A DNA stretch of 64,000 nucleotides from Defluviitalea raffinosedens (GTDB lineage Bacteria > Bacillota > Clostridia > Lachnospirales > Defluviitaleaceae), in assembly GCF_016908775.1 (NCBI RefSeq), contig NZ_JAFBEP010000012.1:1-64000 (forward strand). The letters run 5' to 3'. A model generated the notes under the pieces. That model saw only the letters and a list, made by a program, of their open reading frames with translations. It made no database searches and was not told the DNA's origin. A program made the position numbers and the translations under genes. Of the stretch, positions 23,591 to 34,267 are shown in pieces. Numbering within the stretch: position 1 is the stretch's first letter; each line of letters opens with the position of its first letter.

Positions 23591-24442
23591 ATGAAAAAAA
23601 TGAAAGCTTTAATTAAAAGCATACCATTTTATACATTCATGTTTCTTTTGGCATTTATTTTTCTTTTCCCAATTGTATGGATGGTAGTGAACAGCTTTAA
23701 ACCAGAAGCACAAATCATGCTGGATCTTAAAACCCCTGCAGCATTTCTTCCTCCAATAAACATTAGTATAACTGAGTGGTTTACGCCTTATAAAGAAGTA
23801 TTTATGAGATTTGACTTGTTTAGAGGAATCAGGAACAGTCTTATGTATGCCATTGTACTTGTTGCACTGAATCTCCTTGTTAATTCGATGGGGGCATATG
23901 CATTGGCTAAATTTGATTTTCCTTTGAAGAATTTCTGGTTTACATTGATTGTTTTGGTTCTTATTGTACCGGCTGAGACCAATATCGTGCCTTTGTTTGT
24001 TATAGTACACAAATTGGGGCTGGAAAACACCCTTTTAGGGTTACTTGCTCCTAACATTGGAAATGCACTGAATTTATTCTTGTTTAGGCAATTCTTTATA
24101 GGAATCCCAAAGGAACTGGAAGAAGCTGCCTTAATTGATGGAGCCAACAGCTGGACGATTTTCTATAATGTTATTATGCCTCTTTCCAAATCAATATTTG
24201 CAACCATTGCAATTTTAACCTTTATTTTATCCTGGAATGATTATATCTGGCCTGTACTTATTTTTGCAGACAATGCCAAATTACCATTACAGGTAATTTT
24301 AAATGTGCTTAATAATACACAGCCGGTTTATACCAATCAGGTTCTTGCGGCATTAACAGTAGCAACGATTCCTATGGTTTTGATTTATGTATTTTTCCAG
24401 CAATACATTGTTGAAGGTATTTCTCATACAGGAATTAAGTAA
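23591..24442 (+). CDS. ABC sugar permease, MalG/UgpE type
   Basis: The 283-residue protein has six membrane helices and the EAA loop ELEEAALIDGANSWTIFYNV followed by IMP, as in MalG/UgpE-type permeases. The N-terminus has FPIVWMVVNSFKP, the usual first outer loop of this subfamily. AAAGGAGGA gives a strong ribosome site overlapping the end of the preceding gene. It forms the channel with the preceding permease. Confidence 0.93.
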   Translation: MKKMKALIKSIPFYTFMFLLAFIFLFPIVWMVVNSFKPEAQIMLDLKTPAAFLPPINISITEWFTPYKEVFMRFDLFRGIRNSLMYAIVLVALNLLVNSMGAYALAKFDFPLKNFWFTLIVLVLIVPAETNIVPLFVIVHKLGLENTLLGLLAPNIGNALNLFLFRQFFIGIPKELEEAALIDGANSWTIFYNVIMPLSKSIFATIAILTFILSWNDYIWPVLIFADNAKLPLQVILNVLNNTQPVYTNQVLAALTVATIPMVLIYVFFQQYIVEGISHTGIK

Positions 24443-24520
24443 AGCAAATTGCTAAGTAATAATGATTAAAAGATTTATCTTATACAAAAAAACATTAAAA
24501 GAATGAAAGGTGGATCAATT

Positions 24521-25996
24521 GTGACAGTAAATGAAGCTAATCAATATATCCAAATAAACAAAGAAAAAGTTATCAATAGGTATCGACATAATTACCATGT
24601 TATGGCGCCTATTGGATGGATTAACGATCCTAATGGTTTTTCCCTTTTTAAAGATGAATATCATTTGTTTTATCAATATTATCCCTATGACAGTGAATGG
24701 GGCCCAATGCATTGGGGGCATGCTAAGTCGAAAGACTTCATTAAGTGGGAGACGTTACCTGTAGCCCTTGCTCCTGATCAACCCTATGATGTAGGAGGAT
24801 GTTTTTCAGGCAGCGCTATGCAAATTGGTGAAGAACTTTATCTGATGTATACAGGACATACAGATCCGGATAAAGAAAATCCTGAAGCTGTAAGAGAGGT
24901 GCAGTGCCTGGCAAAAAGTACGGATGGAATTGCTTTTGAAAAATGCAGCAAAAATCCTGTTATTTCTTCAGATGAAGTGCCTGGTCATGCACGCATTCAG
25001 GATTTCAGAGATCCCAAGATATGGGAGAAAGACGGAAAGTATTATGTCGTTATTGGCTCTAAAAGAAAGGATTATAAGGGACAAATCTTATTTTATACTT
25101 CTGAAGACTTGGAAAATTGGAAGTACTTAAATCGTTTTACTTTGGAAGAGGATTTTGGCACTGTTTGGGAATGTCCAGATTTGTTTATGCTGGATTGCCG
25201 TGATGTACTGATTATGTCTCCACAATTACTTCCTGAAGGGAAATATGGCAGTCAAAATATTTATGCTTGTATTGCGGCCATAGGAAATTTTGATTACTCA
25301 ACAGGGGATTATCATGTTGAGCATTATCAACAGCTCGATTCTGGTTTCGATTTTTATGCCCCCCAGACAGTAAAAGCAAAAGATGGACGAAGGATTATGA
25401 TTGGCTGGATGAATATGTGGGAGCGAGAATCCCCTCTTAAAGACTTAGGGCATTATTGGAGAGGTTCAATGACCTTGCCAAGAGAGCTGTTCATTAAAAG
25501 CAATAAAGTCTATCAGCAACCGGTAAAAGAAATCCAAAATTACCGAAAAAATGAAGAAATCTTTTATGGATTGAATATCAATGAAGAACATTCATTAGAA
25601 CATATCAAACTTCAAAGTCATGAATTATATATCGAATTAGACAATATGGAAAATAAAGTACTTGATATCGATTTGTTTAAAAATGGAGATGAATCCTTAA
25701 AATTGACTGTGGACGGAATCAAGAAAGAAGTCAGACTGGATCGCAGCAATATTGGATACTCCATTGAAAGCAAAAATAAACCAAAAGATTATATTCGCAA
25801 GCAGTCTATTGATTCGATGAAAGAAGGAATTAAGTTAAATATTTTTGTGGATGTTTCTTCTGTAGAAATTTTTATAAATGACGGGGAATATGTAATGACA
25901 AGTCTGGTCTACCCTAAAAACGAAGGACATATCGCTTTCCGATCCTGTGATTTGGTAACGATTAAAAAATTTATAAAGTGGGATATATGTGTTTAA
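24521..25996 (+). CDS. Intracellular GH32 sucrose/fructan hydrolase
   Basis: The 491-residue enzyme has no signal peptide. All GH32 catalytic motifs are present: WINDPNG with nucleophile Asp36, FRDPK with the transition-state Asp, and WECPDLF with the acid/base Glu. The N-terminal five-bladed propeller (about 20-330) is followed by the beta-sandwich (about 340-490; VFVDVSSVEIFINDGE-like). It would hydrolyse imported sucrose or short fructans. The frame opens at an ATG at 24503, but AAAGGTGG (24506-24513) points to the GTG at 24521. Confidence 0.95.
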   Translation: MTVNEANQYIQINKEKVINRYRHNYHVMAPIGWINDPNGFSLFKDEYHLFYQYYPYDSEWGPMHWGHAKSKDFIKWETLPVALAPDQPYDVGGCFSGSAMQIGEELYLMYTGHTDPDKENPEAVREVQCLAKSTDGIAFEKCSKNPVISSDEVPGHARIQDFRDPKIWEKDGKYYVVIGSKRKDYKGQILFYTSEDLENWKYLNRFTLEEDFGTVWECPDLFMLDCRDVLIMSPQLLPEGKYGSQNIYACIAAIGNFDYSTGDYHVEHYQQLDSGFDFYAPQTVKAKDGRRIMIGWMNMWERESPLKDLGHYWRGSMTLPRELFIKSNKVYQQPVKEIQNYRKNEEIFYGLNINEEHSLEHIKLQSHELYIELDNMENKVLDIDLFKNGDESLKLTVDGIKKEVRLDRSNIGYSIESKNKPKDYIRKQSIDSMKEGIKLNIFVDVSSVEIFINDGEYVMTSLVYPKNEGHIAFRSCDLVTIKKFIKWDICV

Positions 25997-26059
25997 ATAA
26001 TTAATCAAATATATGACAAATTATTTGCTGATGTAAGGTCTCTCAAGGGAGGGTCTGCT

Positions 26060-28162
26060 GTGAAAAAGGATATGAAGAAAAATAAAACGATACGGGATGT
26101 AGCAAAATTTACCTTTATGCCCAAACTGAAATTGAACATAAATATTCAAGGCATTTCTTCAAAAATCATTATATTAGTATTGACAGTGATTATCATTTTA
26201 ACATGCTTTAATACAGGAATTGCGACCTATACAACCTATACTACAATGGATGAATTGTTTAAGTCTAATATCGAAACTTTAACATTAAGAGAGAAAGAAT
26301 ATTTTGATGCAATTACAGGAAATATTGAGAATTTAACTGTATCCTTAGCTTCTAACACGGAGTTTCTGGAATATGGCGGTAAAGTGGATGTTTTAGAAGG
26401 CGGGGAGAAGGTAAAGGGCATTACATACATTAAAGAAACGATATCTACAGCTATTAATTCTAATAAATTCATATCATGTATATATTTGATCAGCAGCAAA
26501 GGACAGATTATTTATCCTGCAGGCTCTTCGAGTATGGATGTCTCTAAAGATGAGAGACCTAAATGGTATGAAAACATTCTGGAAAGTAATCAAGGAATCT
26601 GGTTTCAGCTAAAAAAAGAGGAATTTCCAATTACAAGGTCAGATGCAGGTGTTACATATGGCATAAAATTAACACCCCGCTGGGGCAGTGAATTTATCTT
26701 GTTATATGATTTAAAAAAGAATACCTTTACAGAATCTTTAGCAACAATGAAAATTGGGGAAACATCACAATCATATATTATTTTGCCAAGTAAAGATGTT
26801 ATATACGGGGATCAAATATATATAAAGGACGAAAGTATTTTAGAAGAACAGCAGTTAGTGGCTGATATACTGGCTAAAACAGGCAGTGAAAAAAAGATAA
26901 CTTTTGAGTATGAAGAAGGGTTATTGGTATCTTTAATACATTCAGAACAGAGTGGCTGGTGTTATATCAATACTGTTGATAAGAATGAAATACTGGCACC
27001 TGCAAAAAGAATCAATACACAGCTTATTTATGGAGCAGTTCTCTCAGGAATTCTGTTTGTGTTTATTGGTATCTACTTTTCTATTCAGTTTACAAAGCCC
27101 ATCAAAAGATTAATTGGGGTAATGAATGAAGTTGAGAGAGGAAATTTGACTGTTGAGGCAGATACTAAAGGAAAAGATGAAATTGGATTATTAGGGACAG
27201 CATTTAATTCAATGATTAAACAGATAAAACAGATGAGTTTGCAAAATGATAAGATTGCACAGACAGTCAATGCTTCAGCACAAAATATTGCCATTATTTC
27301 AAAAGAGACAGCCACAGCAACCAATGAAATTGCCAAAGCAATTGAAGAGGTAGCTGATGGGGTAGCTAAGCAAAGTGCAGAAGTCAATGAAGGAAATGAG
27401 TCATTTAAAATCCTGTCTCGAAAAATTGAGTCCATGTATGAAAATGTTCAGTACATAGATAAGATTTCAAATGACGTGCAAACTATTACATTAAATGGAA
27501 TTTCTATTATGAAAAGTTTGCAAATGAATTCATTAAAGACGACAGAAATCACGCAGCAAGTTGTTGATTCTATGGAATCTTTGAATGATAAGATTAATGA
27601 AATTATAAAGATAACAGGTATGCTAAATACGATTTCAGGTCAGACGAAACTATTATCTTTAAATGCCAGTATAGAGGCAGCGAGAGCAGGAGCATCCGGC
27701 AGAGGGTTTGCAGTGGTTGCCCAGGAAATCAGAATGCTTGCAGATCAATCTGCAAATTTTACACACAATATTGAAGAATTGATACAGAATATTATTTCAA
27801 AGACCCAACAATCAACCCAAATGGTATATAAATCTGAAAATATTGTAAGCGAGCAAAATACGATTATCAGCCAATCCATTGAAGCATTTGCCAAGATTCA
27901 GCAAATTATCAATAAATTTATTGAATATACAGAAGAAATCTCTGGATATATCAAAGAAACAGAAAATTACAAGGTACAAGTATTAGCTAATATGGAGCAG
28001 ATTTCTCTGGTTTCAGAAATCAATGCCAGTACTGCAGAACAGATTTCTGCAGCTACACAAGAACAGTTCGCCACGACTGAGCAATTAAGCAACATGGCCG
28101 TTGAATTAGCCCAGTTAGCCAGAGATTTAACACAGTCTATGGGGAAATTTAAAATCAAATAA
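26060..28162 (+). CDS. Methyl-accepting chemotaxis receptor in the fructan operon
   Basis: The 700-residue protein starts with GTG after GGGAGGG. A membrane helix at about 36-58 and another at 322-343 enclose an extracellular dCache-like sensor of about 260 residues, followed by HAMP (344-396) and the cytoplasmic signalling coiled coil with the tip LNASIEAARAGASGRGFAVV near residue 530. Being inside the operon between an intracellular and a secreted GH32, it may sense fructan, its products or the ligand-loaded binding protein. Ligand identity is inference. The sensor has no further recognisable motif. Confidence 0.92.
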   Translation: MKKDMKKNKTIRDVAKFTFMPKLKLNINIQGISSKIIILVLTVIIILTCFNTGIATYTTYTTMDELFKSNIETLTLREKEYFDAITGNIENLTVSLASNTEFLEYGGKVDVLEGGEKVKGITYIKETISTAINSNKFISCIYLISSKGQIIYPAGSSSMDVSKDERPKWYENILESNQGIWFQLKKEEFPITRSDAGVTYGIKLTPRWGSEFILLYDLKKNTFTESLATMKIGETSQSYIILPSKDVIYGDQIYIKDESILEEQQLVADILAKTGSEKKITFEYEEGLLVSLIHSEQSGWCYINTVDKNEILAPAKRINTQLIYGAVLSGILFVFIGIYFSIQFTKPIKRLIGVMNEVERGNLTVEADTKGKDEIGLLGTAFNSMIKQIKQMSLQNDKIAQTVNASAQNIAIISKETATATNEIAKAIEEVADGVAKQSAEVNEGNESFKILSRKIESMYENVQYIDKISNDVQTITLNGISIMKSLQMNSLKTTEITQQVVDSMESLNDKINEIIKITGMLNTISGQTKLLSLNASIEAARAGASGRGFAVVAQEIRMLADQSANFTHNIEELIQNIISKTQQSTQMVYKSENIVSEQNTIISQSIEAFAKIQQIINKFIEYTEEISGYIKETENYKVQVLANMEQISLVSEINASTAEQISAATQEQFATTEQLSNMAVELAQLARDLTQSMGKFKIK

Positions 28163-28182
28163 TTGCAATTGGAGGGGGAAAA

Positions 28183-31100
28183 ATGATTAAAATTAAGAAA
28201 CATAAATCTATTGCTGTAATTATGTTACTTGTTTTTTTCATTTCGCAAGTATTTAGCTTTAATGGTGCAATTATAGTTTATGCTGAGGAAGATATTCCAA
28301 ATTCAATTGTAAATCCAGGCTTTGAAACAGGCGATATGACAGGATGGACCATATTAGAAGGAGAAGCTTTCAGTCAAGATAGCGTTTCAGGGGATCAGAC
28401 CTGGTGGGTAGAAGCAATTCCTTATAACCAAGAAGGGAAATATCATCTGAATGGCTGGAAGTGTGAAGAAGCAGCGACAGGCAGAGTACGTTCCACTACT
28501 TTTAGACTAGGAGGAAGTGGTTGGATTACTTTCAAACTTGGAGGAGGTAAAAATGTCAATTTAGTTCATATTAAAATCCGAGACGCAGAAACGGATGAAG
28601 TTTTGGCTATATATGGGAATACAGCTTTTGCGGATGTGAATTTCCCTAATATTGAATTGGGGATGCGTTTGGCCAATATGGAACAATATAGAGCGGATTT
28701 ATCTGAATACATAGGAAGAAAATTATATATTGAGATTGTTGACAATGCGACCAATGACTGGGGGCTAATTTTTGCTGATGCATTTTTTACATATCATGAG
28801 ACTGTACCTACAGAGGGATTACTTGCCAGAAACTTTCTTATAAAAAATCCAGGGTTTGAAACAGGAGATATAAGAGGCTGGACGGTTGTTGAAGGCGGTG
28901 CTTTTGGTCCCGATAGTGTATCTGGTGACATAACTTGGTGGGCTGAAGCCATTCCATATAACCAGGAAGGCCAATATCATTTAAATGGATGGAAATATCC
29001 TGAATCAGAAAAAGGTAAGATTCGTTCTTCCACATTTATGCTGGCAGGCAGTGGTTGGATCACCTTTAAGCTTGGCGGTGGAGGAGATCCTAATAAAGTA
29101 TATATCGAGGTATATGACGCAGATAAAAATGAGTTGGTTGCAGTCTATGCCAATACTGAGTTTGCGGATAAGAATTTCCCTAACATAGACGAAGGTATGC
29201 GTCTGGCGAATATGGTGCAATATAGAGCAGACTTATCAGATTTTATTGGTAAGGATCTTTACATCCAAATTGTTGATGAGGCAACAGAAGGATGGGGCTT
29301 GATCTTTGCCGATGCATTCTTTACCTACCATGAGACGATACCTGCAGAAGGGGTGATAGCACAAAATAGGTATATTCCCCCCACAACGGTATCAAAATAT
29401 GGAATACAAAATCCAGATTTTGAAACAGGTGATTTTGAAGGATGGGAAATCGAAGGCGATGCTTTCTTAGTATCTAATGAAAAGATTGATTCTATCCATC
29501 CTAAAAATGCATATTATGCAGTCAGTCAAAAGGAGAAAATTGGCAGCATAAAGTCAACTAAATTCACTATAGGAAATGCGGCTCGAATAGAGTTTATGAT
29601 TGGTGGAAACAGGGATACAGAAAATTTATATGTAGCATTACTAGATGCCGATACAGATGAAGTGCTTATAAAAGAGACACCTTCTTCTTCTGACTTTGAA
29701 ACAGTAACATGGGAGCTTAAGCCATATCTTGGGGAAAAAGTATATATTCAAGTAGTGGATCAAACAAACACAGGTTTCATAATGGTAGACGGCTTTGAAG
29801 TTAATAAAGGGCTGATAGCATACTGGTCATTTGATGAAATGCAGGGGAAATACGCAAAAGATAAGGCTGCTGATGCAGAAGATTATATTAACTATACATT
29901 TAACAACGCAAAGTATAAGCCGTCCACAGATCCTCAATGGAGAAACAATGGTGTCAAAAACGGTGCTTTATTATTTGATGGATATTCCACATGGATTGAA
30001 AGAGAAGCTTCCAGGTTTGGAGAAATCTCTGATGAATTGACCATTGAAGCGTGGGTTGCACCAAGATCCTATGAATGGGGAGATGGTGGTAAACTATCTG
30101 CCATTGTAAATCAGTACAGTAAAGGTAAAAGAGAAGGATTTATTTTAGGAATGTATCGCCATGGAACATGGTCATTCCAAGTAGGTATTGGAAACAAATG
30201 GATAGAAGTATGGTCAGAAGATCAGGTTTTGGCAAAGAACCAGTGGTCCCATGTGGCAGCGACCTTTAGTAAAGATACATCAACGGCAAAAATATACTTG
30301 AATGGGGAATTGGTTGCAGAAGCACAGACTCCTGCTCAGAGATCTATCAATATTTCGGCTGCGAACCTGATGATTGGCAAAAATAATGAAGCAGTGAAAT
30401 TAAACGGCGTTTTTGACTACAACATGTTTAACGGTTTAATCGACGAGTTAAAAATCTATAATAAAGCTTTTACAGATGAAGAAATTCAGAACCACTATGC
30501 TCAGGATTTAGCTCCATATAATGGCAATATTCCTCAAATTAAATATGAAGATATCGCCCTTGATCCCAAAGTTTACGATGGTGACAGATACCGTCCCCAA
30601 TATCATGCAATTCCACCGGGACATTGGATGAATGAACCCCATGCTCCTATTTACTATAAGGGTAAATATCATTTATTCTATCAGCACAATCCACAGGGAC
30701 CTTTCTTCCATCAGATTCATTGGGGACATTGGGTAAGCGATGATTTGGTACATTGGGAATATATGCCTGTAGCATTGTCTCCACAAAAAGGAGATATTGC
30801 TCCTGATGGAATGTGGGCAGGAAGTGCAACCTATGATGCAAATGGAAAGCCTGTACTTTTATTTACAGCAGGCAATGACAGTAAAGCTCCTAATCAGGCT
30901 GTTGGTCTGGCAACACCAAAGGATATAAACGATCCTTATTTAAAAGAGTGGGAAGTTTATCCAAGACTTATCAACGAGCAAAAGCCGGGTATGGGGAAAT
31001 TTGGAGAATTCAGAGATAACTTTACATGGAAAGACGGAGAAAAGTGGTATCAGATTGTAACGTCTGGTTCTACGATAACAAAGAGTGGTACAGCACTCAT

Positions 31101-34100
31101 TTATGTATCCGATGATTTATACAATTGGGAGTATAAAGGGGAACTATATCAGGCAGATTTGGACAAATACCCTTATTTAGGAACCGTGTGGGAATTGCCG
31201 GTACTTCTTCCTGTCAAAGATCAAAAAGGAAACCAAAAGTATATCCTGACAGTACTTCCGGCAGGAGAAAAAAGTGATGTAGAAGTATTTTACTGGATTG
31301 GCGAATTTGATAAAGAAAACTGTCGATTTATTCCAGACCATGAAGAACCAAAATTAATGGATCTTGGAGATTCAAAATTTACTGGCGGAGCAGGCATGGT
31401 TGATCCCAAAACAGGAAGAACGATTTTCTTCACTATTGCACAGTTGATCAACGGCACTGCTGGAAATCAATTCTATTATGATTTAGGATGGGCTCATAAT
31501 GCTGGATTACCCATAAGTTTAAGCTTAGGGGATGATGGAGAACTTCGCTTAGAACCTATAGAAGAACTGAAATCTTTAAGAGGAAAGCAACTGGTATCCT
31601 TATCAAATAAGAGCTTGGAAGAAGCAAATCAACTCATCCAGGATATTCAGGGAGATACTTTAGAAATTGAACTGGAAATTGAACCAGAAGATGCAAAGAA
31701 ATTTGGTATTAAAGTAAGACGTACGCCAAATGGGGAAGAAGAAACCTTACTGTATTATAATAAAGAAGATCAAACTTTCAGCGTAGACAGAACCAAAACA
31801 ACTTCTGACCCCGACTTGAAAATGAGTTCAGGTATTCAAGGTGGAAAAGTAGACTTAAAAGGAGAGAACCTGCAATTACATATCTACCTGGATCGTTCAA
31901 TGGTTGAAGCCTATATCAATCACAGAAAGAGTCTGACAACAAGAGTTTTCCCAAGCAAAGGGGATGCAATGGGCCTTAAACTATGGGCAGATGGAAATAT
32001 TACAGTTAAATCAATGAATGTGTGGGAAATGAAATCTGCCTATGGAGATGGAAGCATTGTGCCAGGATATTGGACCGAATTTACCAACAGTACTCCAGAA
32101 AATGTAGGACATTTAGTTAACCATGATTTTGCAACAGGAGATTTAACTGGATGGATCGTTGCAGAAGGTAATGCCTTTACCGATGCTCATGTAACAGACG
32201 TTGATACATACTGGGGTGGTAAATTTAATCCTACTGGAGAAATACCTGGGAAATACCATTACTGGGGATTCAATGAAGCCCTTGGAGGAGATTCCCTTAC
32301 AGGAGTAATGAAATCACAGAACTTTATACTTGGTGGAGACGGACAGATTGATTTTCTGATAGGCGGAGGCAATGACATTGACCGATTATATGTAGCCCTG
32401 GTAAGAGCATCAGATGAACAGGAATTATTTAAGGCAACGGGCCGAAATTCTGAAGAATATTCTCGTGTCCTGTGGAATGCTTCAGAATATATAGGGGAAG
32501 AATTATATATCAAAGTAGTTGACAACCACACTGGAGGATTTGGACATCTTAATCTTGATGATGTTAATGTACCTGTTAAATTAGAACCTCTTATGATTGA
32601 TGGAATTCCTTCAAAGCTTAAAATTGGTCAGCAAGCACAGACCGTTGTAAGTGTTGTATATGATAAGAACTATTCAAAAGATGTGACTTTTGAGTGTACT
32701 TTTAAAATCAGTAATCCTACTATTGCTGAAGTGGATAGCCATGGGTTGATTACAGCTAAAAAAAGAGGTGCTACAGTTGTAGAAGCTGTGTATGAAAGCC
32801 TTCAAGGACGTCACAAAGGCGTATTCTCATTCACTGTTGTTGATTCAGGAAGCAGCAGTGGGGATAATAATAGTAAACCATCTTCAGGTGCAACAAATCA
32901 GCCTGTAAATGAACCTTTATCAACAGTTCTCAGCAATACTAAAGGGGTTGAGCTCCTTATAGAAGGAAAAACATCGAAAACTGCAGAGGGTAGAATTGTA
33001 TTCACTGTAACGGCAGATGAAGACATGATGGAAAAAGCCCTTGTTGCATTGAAAAATACAGATGGAAAAGTGCTAAAAATTAATGTAAAAAATGTAAGAG
33101 ATCTTGCTGAAGTCATTATACCCATTAAGTCCATTCTGAAAGTACAAAAAGAAGTTCCCAATGTGGTGATCGAAATTGAAACGAACCATGGAAACTACAA
33201 ATTGCCAATTCGTCTGATAGACTTTTCATCCATAAGCGATGACCTGGGTGTATCAGTAGAACAAGGTAAACTTAAAATATCCATTGGTTCGGCAGATGAT
33301 GAACAAGTAAAAGCAGTTATGAGGATTGCACAAGAGTCAGGATTAAATGTGCTTTCTGATATCATTGATTTTGGCATAACGATTGAAGCAGAGGGTAAAA
33401 GCAAAGGATTTAATGATTTTGGCAGTACCTATGTGGAAAGAAGTATTTATGTCGATAAAGTGTCTGATAATAGATATTCAACAGCTGTAATGTATAATCC
33501 CCAAACTCATGAACTATCCTTTGTACCTTCTATATTTGATGTCAAAGAAGGAAAAGCAATTGTTACGATTAAAAGAAACCGTAACAGTATTTATGCAGTT
33601 GTTGAAAATAACAAATCTTTTGAAGATGTTACATCCCATTGGGCAAAAGAAGATATAGAGTTACTTGCTTCGAAACTTGTTGTAAAAGGTGTAGACAGTA
33701 AAAGATTTAATCCTAATGGTAAGGTAACAAGAGCTGAATTTGCTGCAATGTTGGTAAGGGCTCTTGGCTTGTCAACAGATCAGGCACAAGCTGTTTTTAA
33801 AGATGTAGATGAGAATTCATGGTATGGAGGTATTGTACAGAAGGCAGTTCAGGCTAAGATCATCAATGGATACGAAGATGGTACATTCAGACCCCATGAA
33901 AACATTACACGTCAAGAAATGGCAGTTATGATTATACGTGCTTTTGAATTTACAGGTACAACAGTAGATGTTCATGAGAATGAAGAAAACCTGTTGTCTG
34001 AATTTACAGATGGGGATGGGATTCAACCATGGGCAAAAGAAGCAATAGCAAAAGCTGTGAGAGCTTCTATTGTCAGTGGAAGAAGTGAAAGTGAATTTGT

Positions 34101-34179
34101 TCCCAATGGAACAGCAACACGGGCAGAAGCTGCAAAAATGATTAAGAATTTATTAAAATATGTTGACTTTATAAATTAA
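28183..34179 (+). CDS. Giant SLH-anchored extracellular GH32 (endo-inulinase-like)
   Basis: The 1998-residue surface enzyme has a signal peptide (1-34, cut after VYA), three N-terminal NPGFETGD-type beta modules (about 44-205, 222-390, 410-530), a LamG-like domain (543-776), GH32 (about 797-1290), a fourth NPGFETGD-like module (1312-1465), a Big2-like domain, a Ser/Gly/Asn linker near 1555 and three SLH motifs (from about 1812, 1871 and 1940) for cell-wall attachment. Catalytic positions are Glu818 in WMNEPHAP, Asp945 in FRDNF and Glu1004 in WELPV. Glu in place of the usual nucleophile Asp is known from endo-inulinases, so endo-cleavage of inulin or levan is likely. Modules 1 and 2 are close duplicates. 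It probably shares its message with the chemoreceptor gene 20 nt upstream. Confidence 0.92.
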   Translation: MIKIKKHKSIAVIMLLVFFISQVFSFNGAIIVYAEEDIPNSIVNPGFETGDMTGWTILEGEAFSQDSVSGDQTWWVEAIPYNQEGKYHLNGWKCEEAATGRVRSTTFRLGGSGWITFKLGGGKNVNLVHIKIRDAETDEVLAIYGNTAFADVNFPNIELGMRLANMEQYRADLSEYIGRKLYIEIVDNATNDWGLIFADAFFTYHETVPTEGLLARNFLIKNPGFETGDIRGWTVVEGGAFGPDSVSGDITWWAEAIPYNQEGQYHLNGWKYPESEKGKIRSSTFMLAGSGWITFKLGGGGDPNKVYIEVYDADKNELVAVYANTEFADKNFPNIDEGMRLANMVQYRADLSDFIGKDLYIQIVDEATEGWGLIFADAFFTYHETIPAEGVIAQNRYIPPTTVSKYGIQNPDFETGDFEGWEIEGDAFLVSNEKIDSIHPKNAYYAVSQKEKIGSIKSTKFTIGNAARIEFMIGGNRDTENLYVALLDADTDEVLIKETPSSSDFETVTWELKPYLGEKVYIQVVDQTNTGFIMVDGFEVNKGLIAYWSFDEMQGKYAKDKAADAEDYINYTFNNAKYKPSTDPQWRNNGVKNGALLFDGYSTWIEREASRFGEISDELTIEAWVAPRSYEWGDGGKLSAIVNQYSKGKREGFILGMYRHGTWSFQVGIGNKWIEVWSEDQVLAKNQWSHVAATFSKDTSTAKIYLNGELVAEAQTPAQRSINISAANLMIGKNNEAVKLNGVFDYNMFNGLIDELKIYNKAFTDEEIQNHYAQDLAPYNGNIPQIKYEDIALDPKVYDGDRYRPQYHAIPPGHWMNEPHAPIYYKGKYHLFYQHNPQGPFFHQIHWGHWVSDDLVHWEYMPVALSPQKGDIAPDGMWAGSATYDANGKPVLLFTAGNDSKAPNQAVGLATPKDINDPYLKEWEVYPRLINEQKPGMGKFGEFRDNFTWKDGEKWYQIVTSGSTITKSGTALIYVSDDLYNWEYKGELYQADLDKYPYLGTVWELPVLLPVKDQKGNQKYILTVLPAGEKSDVEVFYWIGEFDKENCRFIPDHEEPKLMDLGDSKFTGGAGMVDPKTGRTIFFTIAQLINGTAGNQFYYDLGWAHNAGLPISLSLGDDGELRLEPIEELKSLRGKQLVSLSNKSLEEANQLIQDIQGDTLEIELEIEPEDAKKFGIKVRRTPNGEEETLLYYNKEDQTFSVDRTKTTSDPDLKMSSGIQGGKVDLKGENLQLHIYLDRSMVEAYINHRKSLTTRVFPSKGDAMGLKLWADGNITVKSMNVWEMKSAYGDGSIVPGYWTEFTNSTPENVGHLVNHDFATGDLTGWIVAEGNAFTDAHVTDVDTYWGGKFNPTGEIPGKYHYWGFNEALGGDSLTGVMKSQNFILGGDGQIDFLIGGGNDIDRLYVALVRASDEQELFKATGRNSEEYSRVLWNASEYIGEELYIKVVDNHTGGFGHLNLDDVNVPVKLEPLMIDGIPSKLKIGQQAQTVVSVVYDKNYSKDVTFECTFKISNPTIAEVDSHGLITAKKRGATVVEAVYESLQGRHKGVFSFTVVDSGSSSGDNNSKPSSGATNQPVNEPLSTVLSNTKGVELLIEGKTSKTAEGRIVFTVTADEDMMEKALVALKNTDGKVLKINVKNVRDLAEVIIPIKSILKVQKEVPNVVIEIETNHGNYKLPIRLIDFSSISDDLGVSVEQGKLKISIGSADDEQVKAVMRIAQESGLNVLSDIIDFGITIEAEGKSKGFNDFGSTYVERSIYVDKVSDNRYSTAVMYNPQTHELSFVPSIFDVKEGKAIVTIKRNRNSIYAVVENNKSFEDVTSHWAKEDIELLASKLVVKGVDSKRFNPNGKVTRAEFAAMLVRALGLSTDQAQAVFKDVDENSWYGGIVQKAVQAKIINGYEDGTFRPHENITRQEMAVMIIRAFEFTGTTVDVHENEENLLSEFTDGDGIQPWAKEAIAKAVRASIVSGRSESEFVPNGTATRAEAAKMIKNLLKYVDFIN

Positions 34180-34211
34180 TAAAAGTATAAACAGATTAAA
34201 AGATTATATTA

Positions 34212-34242
34212 CCCCCTGCAAGTATCAATATAAAGCAGGGGG
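34212..34242 (+). terminator. Intercistronic hairpin before fructokinase
   Basis: CCCCCTGC and GCAGGGGG form a perfect 8-bp GC-rich stem around a 15-nt loop, without a T run after it. It may partly terminate or protect the message. Confidence 0.6.
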
Positions 34243-34267
34243 ATACAAGCTGAAGAGGTGACAGGAT

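Noticed and set aside
28183-34179. Reading the large GH32 as inactive because the NDPNG Asp is replaced
   Set aside because: Glu at this place is the working nucleophile in endo-inulinases, and the other two catalytic residues are kept.
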